Shown piece by piece: positions 1-12,700 of a stretch of DNA of 64,000 nt. Each line of letters starts with the position of its first letter. Within the stretch, counting starts at the first letter, position 1. This DNA is from Phoronis australis (taxonomy: Eukaryota > Phoronida > Phoronidae): NCBI GenBank assembly GCA_002633005.1, contig NMRA01000472.1:167304-231303 (forward strand), in the 5' to 3' direction. The translations under genes were made by a program, and so were the position numbers. The notes beneath the pieces are model-generated. The model did no database searches, was not told the origin of the DNA, and saw only the letters and a list, made by a program, of their open reading frames with translations.

Positions 1-2160
1 CCCCACTGGTGTGGACTGTGAACGTACTAGTAGGTTGACCACTACCGCCGTATGTACGAGTAGTAACTTCAGTACGTGTTTGCGGAGCGCCCCCGCCGCT
101 GGAATAGTACGTTCTGACAGTGCGAGTCGATTGCGAGTAGGACATGTTGGCTGAGCTCGAGTCGAATCGATACCAGTTCTACACGAAATAACAACTGTAG
201 CCTGAAAAGTGTGAACACAAAGTGACACCGGAGACTTGTAATACGCACCTAACACAAGCGGTAACCCGGTGCAACACGAATTACATGGTAAATATGCAAA
301 AGAAAGACGCGGTGTCAAACAACTTACCGTCGGTCACGAAACACGCCCTGCCTTGGAAAATGGACAAGTCCGGTAGAGTTCAACGAGAACGAGGAGAAAG
401 GAGTTCGTACACTCCTTCCCGGAACAACATTCTATGCTATGTATAAAGTACGCACGTCAACGTTTGAGTGTTATTGTTGTAAGTTTATTTATAGAGCAAG
501 CCTATCGTGTAATCGACTCTTAACAATAGGTGTTACCTTGCAGATGTTTCACGATAGGCTATCTCCCCCGACAAAAAATGGCACAAGCGGCTTCAGTTTG
601 ATCTGATTCAAATAATTTTTGGGCTGTCTTGTTCGTTGACGGTGATGAGGCTGCTGCAAAATGGGGATTGAATTACAAACATATAGCGGGCGTCAGAACA
701 GCTGAGACAAACTTCCAAATCGTTATCACTATACACAAACCACCAAACCTGTGACTTTCACTCGGGCACCCCAGGGTTCATCTTTTTACGTGATCCCAAC
801 CCTGATGATCGAACCCAGATCGCGAGGCCGACTTGCCTGCTGACTTGCATGTCAAAAATCTATATGTTAAAGCAGACATAACCAGAGCTCTTTCCAACTA
901 ATTTGGCTTCCAAGAGACGAACTGGTTTAGACCTTTTAACGCTATAAAATAGGTCGCAACTTGTTATAACTGAGGACTGAGTCCATATTTATTTTCAATG
1001 ATCTCTGAGCTCAGTTTTTAGTTATATTATTAGAAAATGTCCTTAACCAAAGAGGAACTCATGATTAAGAAGAAATGATAGAAAAATATTGCACCTGTGA
1101 GTCCATAAAGACACACTACGCACAAAGACTTAGAGACCTTTGAGTCATGAGTCCGGCGTTTCATGCAACCGGCCAGAGGAGACCACGCTCGTTTGGAACG
1201 CGCAGACAAGCCATCTAGTATTGATCAGAGACCATAACGTCTTTGTATTGGTCCTGTTCGATCTCGGCGCCGGAAAAGTTTCACTCCCGGCCCTTGGTAG
1301 CCACCCCATCCAACCCATCGATCACTGAATGCGGCTACGAACATTCTCTCAACACTGAGTCAAATTCGGAGGCCAACTCTAATCGCTTTGAGTTACGCAA
1401 CCTCGGCTTTCTGGAAGACGGTGTCTCGTTCTATGCGAAGTAAACACATGATCGAGCCGGCAGTAAAGTCAGACCGGCTGAGACTAGATGCGGCTATCCA
1501 AATCCCACTGGGAGACTGCCATGGGTTGCCAACTGAAGCCCTGTTCATTGTAAACAACGGGTTACTAGTCTCAGAAGAAAACTTGGTCCTGCGTGGTTAA
1601 GTTCGCGCCTCCTACCCCAGGCCCGTGGGCACCAATCTCAGCCCCCCCGCAGATCGCCACATCACGTAATGCCGTTGAGATTGATTTAGTGGGCTATTGT
1701 TAGCATACAAAATGGTTCCTTCCCAGGAAAGAAAATCAGACGGCGTTCATCAAAAAATGTAACAGTCCATTTTCAACATTAAAGTGGATGTAAGCCACGG
1801 TAATGTTTTGAATACAAGTCCAGTGCCTGAAAGTTTTTTAAACAATTAAAATTGATGTCGTGCGACTATCTGAACGTTTTTGCTTTGAACGTGAATTAGA
1901 AGAAAAAATGCGGTCGGTGTCATAATTGCTGTGTCAAGTTTACTGTCAAGGGCTTTCTGTACCGTACATATCTTAGATTTTTGGCTTACTTTCAAAAGAG
2001 ATCCTACCATCAAAGTCGGGGATCTTTGAAACTTTAGGCCTAATAACACCTTAAAGTCTTCATTTTCGGAGCCAATATCATCCCACTGTTTGAAATCGGA
2101 GAAATGGTACGGGCTGAGCCAGACCACGACAGTGAAAATTTTCATGCGAATGCCTGGAAA
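1..2160. other. Region without an intact gene; decayed coding-like stretches
   Basis: No intact gene is visible. Three coding-like stretches exist. At 222-446 (+) a 74-codon reading frame has no recognised domain. At 578-754 (+) a frame with one early stop reads ...NNFWAVLFVDGDEAAAKWG and resembles no family I know. At 1140-1328 (+) the string VLVLFDLGAG, preceded by NRPEETTLVWN, loosely resembles motif A of a non-LTR reverse transcriptase, but no downstream YADD motif follows in frame. The stretch is probably old transposon debris; the assignment is weak. Confidence 0.3.
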
Positions 2161-2169
2161 GGTGGCACT

Positions 2170-3040
2170 AAAAACAAACTCATAAAAATTTATTTAGTGA
2201 CTAGGAAAGAAAATGACATTCCTGGTCTAATTGTTCAAATGGATTTTGAGAAAGCTGCTTCGATTCGGTTTCTTGGAATGTGATCAACAACGATATGTTG
2301 TTTTTTTAATTTTGTTTAAAATTTCATTGACTGCATTGAGTCCTTCTTAAACTAGTGCATCTGTTTGATATCTTTGTCATCACCTCCTCTGTAAGTTGTT
2401 GATTCGTCGAAGCATTGATGTTTCTGAAACAGGATAAAAATAAAGTAGAACCAACATGATTCAGGACTGTTTTTGTAAATGATTGATATTAAGTCTTTTA
2501 TAAATTATCCTAGATTTTTGTGCTTCATTCACAGGACTCATAAAAGTATGTTTAAGCTGCACGGCTATTGCTAGTAATGGAGAGGACTGAATCAGAAAAG
2601 TCTCTTCACTTTTTGTTCCGAATGAAGGATGTTATTGGTTGAACATTAGCATAATTTATTAAACCATGTAGCAACCAAATATTCCAATCGGCTTCACAAT
2701 TAAGAACATGAAACCCGAATTCAAACATTTGGAAAATACTAGAGTTCTTCCGTACCTAAATTTCAAAGTACCTACCATAATAATGCTCTGCTTCACAAAG
2801 TAAGAGAACATTCAAAGCAGTGACAGGTCTTAACAAAGATTAAAGTTTTCAACTGCTGGAGCGTAAATGTTTCAAGTTCATTTGGCATCATAAACAGGAT
2901 AAAAATAGCGGAACCAATATGATTCTTAACTTCCCATAAGTTGTTTTTAAAACGATTGACATTTTAAGTTTTTTATAAAGTCTCTTAACATTTCGTGGTT
3001 CACGAGACTTAGAAAATCTGAATATAATTCGTGGATTAAT
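2170..3040 (+). pseudogene. Decayed LINE reverse-transcriptase fragments (L1/Tx1-like)
   Basis: From about 2190 the plus strand reads LVTRKENDIPGLIVQMDFEKA. This matches the 'TKENNIPGLLLxIDFEKAFDS' region around reverse-transcriptase motif A of L1/Tx1-type LINEs. The catalytic FD of FEKAFD has decayed to AS, and stops follow. Around 2425-2560 and again at 2890-3040 two diverged copies of one downstream segment appear (nucleotide similarity starts ACAGGATAAAAATA). The second reads FKFIWHHKQDKN, fitting the 'FxWxxKxDKIKR...GLKMIDI' region of these LINE proteins. The two pieces of the same domain show that more than one dead copy, or an internal duplication, lies here. No intact frame remains. 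The family call rests on motif recall, not a database search. Confidence 0.55.
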
Positions 3041-3570
3041 ATTGTTTTTTAACGAAAAACGATCTGTTGAATGAAAACGTTCAACAGCTTGGTGCCTCAT
3101 TTTACAAAAAATGTACAGATGCTCATGCCAACCTTTTTTGGAAGAAAGTATTTTCTGTTGCAGTATAGCTCTATTGAATGTAGTGAAGAGTACTTTCTTC
3201 ACGAACATTATGCCATAACCTAACGGCCAACAATCCATTTTTTTACAGATCCTCTTACAAAAAGGTGTAATATGCGTTCATGACGTGTTTGGCTCTTACG
3301 GTATTTTTTGTCTTATCAGTGTTTTTGTGCAACTGACTTGTCACTTTATTTTTTGGTCTTCTAGAGTTAATTCAACAAAAAGTTTGCCCACTTCGAACTA
3401 ACACTGAACTATCAGTTGCCATTAGTTTTCCGTACTACGTAAAATTTAACTTAGTTTTAATTTCTCATCAAAAAATCAATAAACTTATTTACACTGACTT
3501 AGACCAAAAATGTACAGAAATTCGAAGTATGAAGACAGTGTTTGAGAGAATTTTCTAGATGTAGTACCGT

Positions 3571-4098
3571 CTATCTCGTGAATGGTGGAGAAAAGCACAC
3601 GTTTTAACTGGAAATATCACTTCTGGCTTTCGACTTCGATGGTTCAAGTTTCAGATAACAAATAGAATGCTAGGCACTAACCGATTTTCAATTAAAATTA
3701 ACATCTCGGACTCTCATTTATGTATTTTTTGCTCAGCAGAGTCCGAAGATCTGGTACTTATCTTTTGTGTATTTGTAAGTTTCCATCCCCTTTTTGGTCC
3801 GAGATTGATCCATGGGTTAAAGAACTGTGTGATATTATCTAAATCTTCGTAGCATTGGCGTAATGTTGGGTAAATCCAGTATACCTAAAGTTGTGAATCT
3901 TCCTTTGTGCCTTGGCAAACTTCAATATATTTACAAACTTTTATAACTCCAACGAGACCTTGTTTTGCCAAGTTCAAAAGGGAAGTATTAGATTACTATA
4001 ACGTTGAAAAACCTTTCCTTCAGAGTTGTAATCATCATTTGTTCGGTGAAAGATGGACCCCTCGTAGCTTATTATTACTAAGTTTTTGGTTTTTATAG
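3571..4098 (+). pseudogene. Decayed LINE C-terminal domain with zinc-finger remnant
   Basis: An open stretch to 3852 reads GFRLRWFKFQITNRMLGTN followed by SDSHLCIFCSAESEDL. This matches the C-terminal end of L1/Tx1-type LINE polyproteins, where 'LRWFQYRIxxRILxTN' precedes a CxxC...HxxxxC finger. Here the two leading cysteines are present, but the histidine position is Val and the last spacing is one residue short, so the finger is broken. After a stop and frame changes, 3907-4098 reads VEKPFLQ...FGERWTP, like the 'IEKYI...FYxKWxPL' tail that closes such proteins. It is the likely 3' end of the element whose RT pieces lie just upstream. Confidence 0.6.
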
Positions 4099-4099
4099 T

Positions 4100-5416
4100 T
4101 CCCCCGGTTGAATGTGAGAGTGTATGTGTGAGAACATGGCTACACTGACGTCATTGTTATGATCTTCCATTCATTGAAAAAAGCTAATGACTAGAGTCGA
4201 ACTGATCGAACCGTGCAAAATATGGCCAATAAAGATTTGCCAAGTGATTGAGGGATTTGCAAAGTGATCAAAGTCAAATTCGTCCCACTAAACTCGTATC
4301 CTTGTCTTATAAATAACCATGATGGCGTTTCAGAAATAATGAGTGTTATAAAATGTCAGAATAATGCATTTTTGAAACAAATCCACTGACGCCGGAACCG
4401 TTGACTGGACAGCCTTATAAAATTAGAGCATCTGTAGTGTTTGAAGCTGCATTTTACCCTGGTTATATAGAATTAGTTGTTCTTAACAGATGAGTCAAAA
4501 CCACCATGATCTGCGATGTACTCACCAGAAATGGCCATTGTTGTGTCTCGGTCTGCCTGGCTGAATTCCATGCGCGTCATTTTCGAATTTCAGGGTTGCG
4601 CCAACCCCAGTCAAACGAAGATTTTCTGACACGTTGTTGAGAGTTTATGTGTTCTTCTTGGTAACATAAACAAGCCCTATTTTGAAATTTTGGAACCGAT
4701 GTTTAGATGTAAAAGACCAAATTTGAGTTTCGTTTTTAGACTGATACACTGAGAACTGGATTGCTCGGCTTCTGAGCTTTAAGCATTTCGCGTTGTTTAG
4801 TTGGCTAAAAACGAAAATCGAATTAGGCCTTAATTTCACTGGTCTCATAACATAATTTTTCTTAAAAGCTAGGATTCTATTTCCGTTACCAATAAGAACA
4901 TCGATTCCATCAGACAGCAACTCAAGAACGAGCTTACTGGCCAGGGGTTGCCAACCCTCTAATTATAAAATTGAGTATTGAATTCGAAAATGAGGGACTC
5001 ACGAAGACTGCTTGGTATGACAGTAAGGAATATTACGAGACTGATTTTGTGAGAGTGATTGGTACAATTTGCTCGTTTTTTTGATCTAGGTTAATGACAG
5101 GGTCAAATACATGCAGCGGCTTCAAAATACAATCCGAGGCTAGGCCATCAAATTGTCACACCGGATGCAGCAAAATGATATTAATTAAAACACATGCCGA
5201 AAAAATTATGTTTTCGAAATGTTTTTTTGTCTAAAGTAACTGTTTGTTTCATTTCTCCTTTAGTTGCTAATTAAGGAACCAGCATCGCGATTACATTGCT
5301 TCTCAAGAACAACTGTAAATCCGTAAAACTAGGCAACACAAAAAGCCGTAATTGCCGGGGGTTCTTGATAATCCGGCGCTTAGAACTGCGGAAACTATCA
5401 GTTGCTACTACTAACT
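4100..5416. other. Non-coding DNA, nothing recognised
   Basis: AT-rich sequence with scattered short frames in both directions. No domain, tandem repeat or inverted repeat stood out on reading both strands. Confidence 0.4.
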
Positions 5417-5558
5417 CATGAGCGGCGCAGCACTGAAAAAAGTGGGGCTAAAGCCCCCTGAAGTACACCGCCTATAGACCATGTGCAGCGTAGCCACTGA
5501 AAAAGTGAGGCTATAGCCACTCCCCCCCAGCCCAGCCCCCTATGGTGCGCCGCCCATA
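5417..5558. mobile_element. Short inverted-repeat element, family C, with 5-bp target duplication
   Basis: It starts CATGAGCGGCGCAGCACTG and ends ...GGTGCGCCGCCCATA, an imperfect terminal inverted repeat. It is flanked on both sides by TAACT (5412-5416 and 5559-5563). Inside are two head-to-tail half units, each with 'CACTGAAAAA(A)GTG...GGCTA(A/T)AGCC' then 'CCGCC', so the element is a dimer of about 70 bp. Two more copies lie at 14672-14820 and 20101-20244. It encodes nothing, so it is a non-autonomous DNA element. The 5-bp target duplication suits the hAT5-type group, which is inference. Confidence 0.8.
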
Positions 5559-6442
5559 TAACTTCATGACAATCATGTGCTCTTTTTGCTGTTTAGCTGT
5601 ATGTCAGTGCTAGTTGTATTTTATAATTATGTGCTTGTTACACGGTGCAATATTGGTAGAGCATATGCAATCAGTACAACTGTTGCCAAGCTCAGTGTGG
5701 CCAAGCTTTTTAATCGAGGTGGTCCGCTCGTCACGGCCTAGGTTCAATGTTTTGGTTCTGTTGTAATTGTTTTGATAAACATGCGCATAGGTGCAATGTA
5801 GGAGTTGATAGGAGCCCGTAACACGTTAAAGCGATTGGATTCTGGAGCGAAACTGACTCGGTTGGGTCAGCGGTGATGATTCTGCACTGGCCCGGGAACC
5901 TTGTACGGGAAAAGCGCACCTCAGCTTGAGTCCGGTAAAACAATAAATTCGGCAATGTCAACTTTTAAGTTTTTTTTTATGGTTCTTCTTGTTTCATGCA
6001 TGAATGGTTAGCGATTCTCCGCACGAATGCAGGAAACAATTATTAGGCCTAAATGTATTGTCCGACCAGAGTTTATTTATTCAAAGCGTAACGTGAAGAG
6101 ATATGAGTGAAGCTGGAGGCAGTAGGCCTACTACGTGTACGCCCTTCAGTTGAAACGTAATGTGATGATATCACGCGAAGACTTGCCTAATCTCGCTTTT
6201 TTCGCACGACAATCTGCGGAACCGACACAGGGTTTTCATGGATGAAGTTCACCCTAGAGTAGTCTGATAACGTTCTTCGCTTCTAACGCATGGCGATATC
6301 TTCTGCAAAGTTTTGAGAACTTTTGAGTTTTCGCGAAAACCTCGCGTTTACGAAACGGACTACAGTTAACGGCAAGCCATTGAAGCATCAAAAGCTGTGA
6401 CTTGTGCAAGTTAAATAAGTGCCACCGCGGCCCTCGTCAGTC

Positions 6443-6602
6443 CAGTGCTGTAGTGGTAAAATTAGAGGTAATGAGTAGGCGCCCTAAGTCCACTGTATCA
6501 CCTGGAGCACTGAGCGCAACTTACGGTGGGTAGGAGCTACGTTCAAATGCCAAAAGGTGGTTGGCTGCGCCTACTGCGCGCCTACGCCCCACTACAGCAC
6601 TG
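6443..6602. mobile_element. MITE derived from the 17.35-19.45 kb hAT-like element
   Basis: The 160-bp element has perfect 14-bp terminal inverted repeats, CAGTGCTGTAGTGG at the left and CCACTACAGCACTG at the right. Its left 70 bp match the left end of the element at 17352, including 'AAAATTAGA..GTAA..GTAGG' and 'GTATCACCT..AGCACTGA'. Its right 80 bp match the right end near 19370-19452, including 'GCCAAAAGGTGGTTGGCTGCGCCTAC' in two parts. It is therefore an internal-deletion derivative of that larger element. No clean target duplication is visible at this copy. Confidence 0.75.
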
Positions 6603-8748
6603 CCCCCGTCGTCACCAATTCTCTCTGTCATAACCATCTTTCTCCCAATTCAGTTATCCCTTCAAGCCTGGCTGTCGCTGAGACTCTTCCCAGATCTCAG
6701 CAACCCCATGAATAGGCTAAATTCTGTGCCCATTCCCACTGACCGATCTTACAGTTATCCGCCACACAATGCGGGCCTGTACGGGTCTTCAGTTTAGTTC
6801 ATGCCGTTAAGTATTAATATTCACAGCAAATATCTTGATCAATTACATGTACAAACATTTCACCTCCAAATATCTCAAAATAAACACAAATTAAACAACG
6901 ACGACTAAGACGATACTGTTTAAGAAAATTGATGCACAAAGGATGCTTGAAGTAGAGGTCTCGGCTAAAACAAGTTCACTAACTGTCGTTCCAAATATAT
7001 CACCAAAAGAAATTGAAACAACATCCAGACATCATTAGAATAGAAACACAGCGAAGGTAAAATAAGATAAGAATACAAGATTTAAGTTACAGCATTGACG
7101 TGCAGCAAATTCCTCAGCGTCATGGAAAGCATATAGCTGAAAGTCATAGTACCTGCAACTATTGAAAGATCCTAGCCTTAATACCAAAGTTGTATTTTGA
7201 CGCAAGTCTACATATAACTAGCTGACTAGAAGTATCCACGTTGTATTTCGTGTTAAGTCTTGTGCCCGTTCCTTGCCTTCCGACTAAACCACACCTTCTG
7301 CTCCTAGGCCAATTGCGCTATCAAACAGTAGAATTCTAAAAGGCTAATAGGATTTGCAAGGCCGCGGATAAGACGTCTGGCTTGTCTTCTCATAAAAAAC
7401 ATATCCGAATGCTGTATGAGCCGATTTTGCTGCCTAACACAACCCGCCCTCTAGATATACTGACGGGGCTAACTTTTCCCGATGGAACTCGCAAAAGTAT
7501 TTATTATCAGTTGACATTGAAAGCAGTAGTCAAAATTACTATTTAGTAGTAACTTGTGTTCATTTTTCTTTATTTACTTTTTTCTTTATTTTGAATGAGC
7601 TAGTATCAGTCTTATAGCATGAGAAAAGATTTCCCAATGGAAATTCGGCTTGTCCATACCACTAGTGACGGTCACACTATTTGGCATTCAAACTGTAATA
7701 AACCTTATTTTGATCATGAAGAACCCAATGGGGTCTCGCTTCTCAAACCAAATGACAAGGTTAGTCTTGCCCTTAGTTGTAAAGACCACAAATTCTCAAA
7801 CAGTGTAAACTTTTTTTATTGACCCTTACCCTTTAGTCTCAAGATGCTTGGACAAGTGGCGATAACAGAGCGGAAGGATTCTTCAAAACTGAACAGATTT
7901 TATACTCTTTAAGTGTAGTGTTACGGATGATTTGCAGGTAAATTGTGTTCATTATGTATTTTAAATGTGAGGTCTTTTGTTTTGCTTAGCGTTAGTTTTC
8001 TGCCTCGCCGCTAGGCACTTTCTAGGCTATTGTTTCACTGGCTTGCCATTTCGCTCTGCCCGCATCATTTGAAGCGTCAAGTCGCTTACTGTTGTCGTGT
8101 ACTAGTGAGTATTTTCTTCCGTTATCTGTATCATTTGCTTTGTTTTGGACGCAGTTAGTACATTTTCTTTTCCCTTAGTTTGTATATTTGTGTAGATAGT
8201 ACTGTATTTAATTTGCTGTAATTTTGTGTATAATATGTTTAAATAGTCTGCTTTTTCTGTGTGTCTTGTGTTGACCACGCCCTTGTCAGCCATTTTGTTA
8301 ATTTAGTGTTTCTTGTTCTTTGCAGACAAGATTCGTACAAGTTTTGTATGGTAGTCAGTGGTTGCAGACTTTATATTCGCTGTGTTCATGGGCCACATTT
8401 GGGCCACGGAACAAAGAATAAAGTTTACCATACCATTACAATCTTTCGTATATTATCACACGGCAACATGTAGTGCATTAAAAATGCTTTGGAAAATTTC
8501 CTCGCGTTATGTTGACCAGAAAAATGAGCTTTTTTCTTTATGCCCCAACAAAATTTCTCCATCAACTTGAAAAAGAAGACCTCCATTTTTTACTTAAGCT
8601 TTCCTGTGGTGACGTTTGCCTAAGGATTTTATCAACTGAATTTGAACTCTGATACAAGTACAGCATTTTAAAAAATATCAAGAACGAAGTAGCCAATAAT
8701 CTTGATGTCTTAGAGCTTTTTCACTGCTAACTAGAGTTTTTAATAATC
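6603..8748. other. Non-coding DNA with one unassigned short frame
   Basis: Mostly AT-rich sequence. A 67-codon plus-strand frame at 7619-7822 has a coding-like composition (…VHTTSDGHTIWHSNCNK…) and stays open to a stop at 7822. I recognise no domain and see no partner exon, so I do not call a gene. Confidence 0.3.
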
Positions 8749-8775
8749 AAATAAATAAATAAATAAATAAATAAA
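8749..8775. repeat. (AAAT)n microsatellite
   Basis: About seven uninterrupted AAAT units. Confidence 0.9.
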
Positions 8776-9561
8776 ATATCTGGTATGCATCACTATTGCA
8801 TTATTTTTTAAAACCACATATAAACAAAACATCTCATGAACACAAATATAGGCTTAAAAATTGAACAATTGAAGGTCCATCCATTTCCACAGGTTGTTTC
8901 CATCTCCAGTTGTTCAGACGTCAACTAAAAACTCCAGATCCACAAGTTGATAAATGAAACATCTTGATTGAAGTTACATTGACAACGAGCAGGTGAGCCC
9001 TTCTTCAATTTCGTTTGTCCATATATTCCATTGCTTTTTTGCTGTAGAACGAGATATTTTCAGGAGCATGGTTCAGTCCTTGAAACACAGTTTTCACACC
9101 TGGAAAAAGATGATCAAGTCCAGTGTGAGCAGAAATTCAGATAAACAAAATGTCAACAGTGAAACTCGACCAAAGTTTGCCATTGCCGTCCACGCCAGGT
9201 TGGGGAATGATAGGAGACAACTAACGCAACAATTGGTGGAACACGTAACGCAGTACGTACAACACAATTCTTGTCAGATGACGTCGAGCAAGGGGGGAGA
9301 CTCAGCAGTATACCTCTGACGAGGAGTTGCAAAACAAACAAAAATGCCACCGATAGGCAATGGCAGTTGAGAAACATTCAATACAGTCTCTTGTGTGTTT
9401 AAAGTGGCTATAAACCCACCTTCCATAAAAAAGTAACTTTTGACAACTCCAAGTGACATCCTGAATGCACGTACTTGCACAACTAGGATCATTGTCTTAC
9501 CGGCACCCCCTAGTGAATATGAAGCTCTTTATTACAAAAAGAACTGAAGCAAGGTAATCAG

Positions 9562-9793
9562 CATGCGCACACCCAGCCTAAAAAATGGGAGGGGGCTCGA
9601 ATTTTTGAGAATATGGACGTTAATTGTGCATTCACCAAATTTTGGTTGTTTCTGTCTTTTTAGTGGACTTTTGTCTAGTTTTCTACTTTTTTCGGTCTTC
9701 TTTGTTTCTCTGAGGCAGATCTTTTTCCCCACTTCGACAAAGGGAGGGGATAGGGCTCATTCGAGCCCTCGAGTCCCCCTGGGTGCGTGCATG
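9562..9793. mobile_element. Short inverted-repeat element, family B (5-bp target duplication)
   Basis: Ends are CATGCGCACACCCAG and CTGGGTGCGTGCATG, inverted with respect to each other. The inner body reads 'GGGGGCTCGAATTT' at one end and a run around 'TTCGAGCCCTCGAGTCCCCCTG' (positions 9760-9781) at the other. Flanks are ATCAG (9557-9561) and ATCAA (9794-9798), a 4/5 match to a 5-bp target duplication. Related copies are at 31346, 36209 and 49283, and partly at 41540 and 50096. It encodes no protein. Confidence 0.75.
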
Positions 9794-12700
9794 ATCAACA
9801 AGTCATCCAAATTTCATACACTAAAAGGGATACTTATCACTAATATTACCTGAGTTCCAGGTGTTTACAACTCTGTTAGACATGTAGTCTGTCGACGGCA
9901 CCTGCAATTATCAAAATAAACATTTGTTAAAAGCATGTGATTTTTGAGGTGAGCCACAAATAATGGCCAAAATCAAAGAAAATAGGAAATTGCTTCCTCT
10001 CACACTAAATATAGCAGAACATGAAATATAGCAAACCTTTAGCTCAGGTATCCATTAACATGACCCTCACCAATCCTGCTTAAACTAGCGACCAGGAGTT
10101 CCAACCCAGTGCCCTGACAAATAGATGGACACAATATATCCCTTGGAGGGAAATAAAGGGTGTCGCAATCATTCATGACGTATAACTTGCTCCATTACAT
10201 ATCTTGGTGTTTACATTTTCTTCTCAGTATCACATTATTTCGATACACTTGGACCTGAACAAGAAAGTAGAGATGCACTGGTAACTTGGGGTATGGTGTT
10301 TTTTGTATTAATTCACACACTCTATTAGTTCGTACAGGGCCCTTGAAACATGCCGTTTGTCTCCAATAATTAGTGCAGTAGGCGTCCGAGGGTAAAATAG
10401 TTCGTACACTAGTGTACAAATTAATAGAAAAATACTGTAGTTTCAAAGAACAACTTCATAAGACAGGGGAATCAATGTTTTCAAAGGCCCATAAACACAC
10501 AGTAAATTTAAGGAACTTAGCTGAGTCCCTCATTAGGACTGTTTCATGCAACCGGGCACAGAACTTTTTGAAAAAATTCAGACCAAACGCACCTTAATCC
10601 CACCAGCATTGACAATGCTTAGGTAACCAGTGATGTATGTACCTATCTCATAGGAGAGTACAGTTGTAAGTGGAAATAAAAGTGTCACTGACATACTCCA
10701 AATCCAAACTCATTTTTCACCTCAAATGACACATAAATGTGTAAAAATACAGTTTGTACAAATTTTGTTGAATGGTTTGCCTGCAGCTTATTGAGGTTTT
10801 GCAACTCATTTCAGATAAAATGGGCACTGGTGATAATCGTGAAAGTCCAAGAAAATGTGCAAATTGCTTGTAGTGCAAATAAAAGCATTTTGTTCATCAC
10901 TAAAACACCCACTGACAATGTAAGTTCGAACAGCATTAGAACATACCTAGGAAAAAGAAGTTAATGCAGACATGTTTGAAACAGTATGTGGAAATACTCG
11001 AATAAAAGATGCGACTTGCATACCTAAAGTAATTTCAACGTCCAAAAATCTAACATAGAGTTAAACTTTTCAGCACCAATGTCCCGTCTTCCTATGAAGT
11101 AGACAGTCTGAAGTGCTTCGGTTAGTGAGTCGCAATTTTATTTTAGTCATGCATGGACTCGACAGTCAAGCCTATGTTTTCTCTCAGTTTCATGTCTTGA
11201 GTGTGTACATTTTTCTTATGGTGAATATTCTCGCAACGTCTGTTAAAATTCAACGTTCTGAAGATGGTACAGCCAACGGCAAAACTCTTTGAACAACCGG
11301 ACTTCTTGAAGAAAACTGCAGAGCATCGAGTCCAGGATTCATCCAACATCTTTAATGAGTAAACACACCGATTCGTGTGTGTTTTCCATGTAAGGGTACG
11401 AAAGAGTAAGGCCAGTTAAAACCAACATTTCTAGAAATATATCGGATCCGCTTCAACTGTCAAAAATTTGTAATTTTGCCATTCCAACCACATTCTTCTT
11501 GTTGATAATCACTATTCCAATTTTGGAGCAAATTGTAGGAACTCAGATACCAATGTTGTCCACCGTCCATTGCACGCGTATTTGCGTTTCATAGACTGAG
11601 TCAAGGTATTACCAAGATCCAGGTCATGAACTGTATCATCTGTCGTATCAGGATCTGGGTCAACTTCATACCTGACATCTCCCGATTTGTAAAACAATCC
11701 ACATTCTTTTCAGGCCTTTTTGAGACAGATGACACGACTACATGTCCATCACAATGTGTCGAATGTGCATGTCGTTTCATAACAGAAGATAGAGGCGACA
11801 GTGGCTGTCCAAATTGACGGAATTACTTCACCCCAAAAAAGCAAACATTGCGCACTGCGGCTGATGTCAAAGTAAAGAGTTGTGAACAGCATGGTAGTTT
11901 TTCACAGAGAGTAATCATAGATATTGGACCAGCCAACGAAACTCTTTACAAATAAACGAGATGATCTCAATTTCGATTGGCTGGTGACATGACATATGCA
12001 CCAAAAGAAACCCAATAGTAATCCTCTAAGTGAGAAATCCACAAGCAACACCCAATAAGACTGGAGTAGGTTAGTTGGGCACACAAAAAAAATCTGTTGA
12101 AACCCAAATATAAGAGTCATAACAGGGTCATGTTTTTCTTACTTTTTGTAAATAAGCAGTGGTTGTTGGCAGCACTGAGGTCTGTACTTTGTCCAAGGCC
12201 AGCGATCCCTGACTACTAGTACTCCAGACTCCCTCTCGACTTGTGACATAGATGGCGCTTCCAGCGACACCTAGTTTGGCAGTCGTCCTGCAACAGAGGC
12301 AAGCGTCACATTTTCAAACTGTTTGTTTCGTATATTGGTCAATAATACATCAAATGATATATGCAGGCAGAAGACTAGAGTTAAAACAATAAGTAGAAAT
12401 GAAATCACAATAACAGATATCACAAAAAGATACTTCTTACACCAAATGGCAAAACGGGTTCTTTTTAAACATTAATAGATACAATATGAAAATATCAAAG
12501 TAAATATACACAAACACTTGAATACATTGGACTAGCATTAATGAAAATATTTCACAATTACATACTAAAAGACGACCTGATAGGAAACATTGTACATAAA
12601 ACATGAGAGGTACAGAAAGGAAAAGATGTTCAGTGCTATGTTTAGACTTTTAGGTCTACAGGTAGCACTGAATCAGTAAAATGCATTTAGTCCAGTGGCA

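Noticed and set aside
9413-9510. Minus-strand string LGGAGKTMILVV resembling a Walker A (P-loop) motif
   Set aside because: The frame lasts only about 80 codons and no Walker B or other ATPase motif follows. The bases overlap a dispersed phrase (AAACCCACCTTCCAT) also found at 38824 and a CCTAGTG core of family D, so the motif is a chance translation of repeats.
11143-11349. Minus-strand stretch reading FKEFCRWLYHLQNVE, reminiscent of a piece of an APC/C subunit 4-like protein
   Set aside because: Only about 17 residues are open in that frame, with stops on both sides, and no other exon of such a gene is visible.
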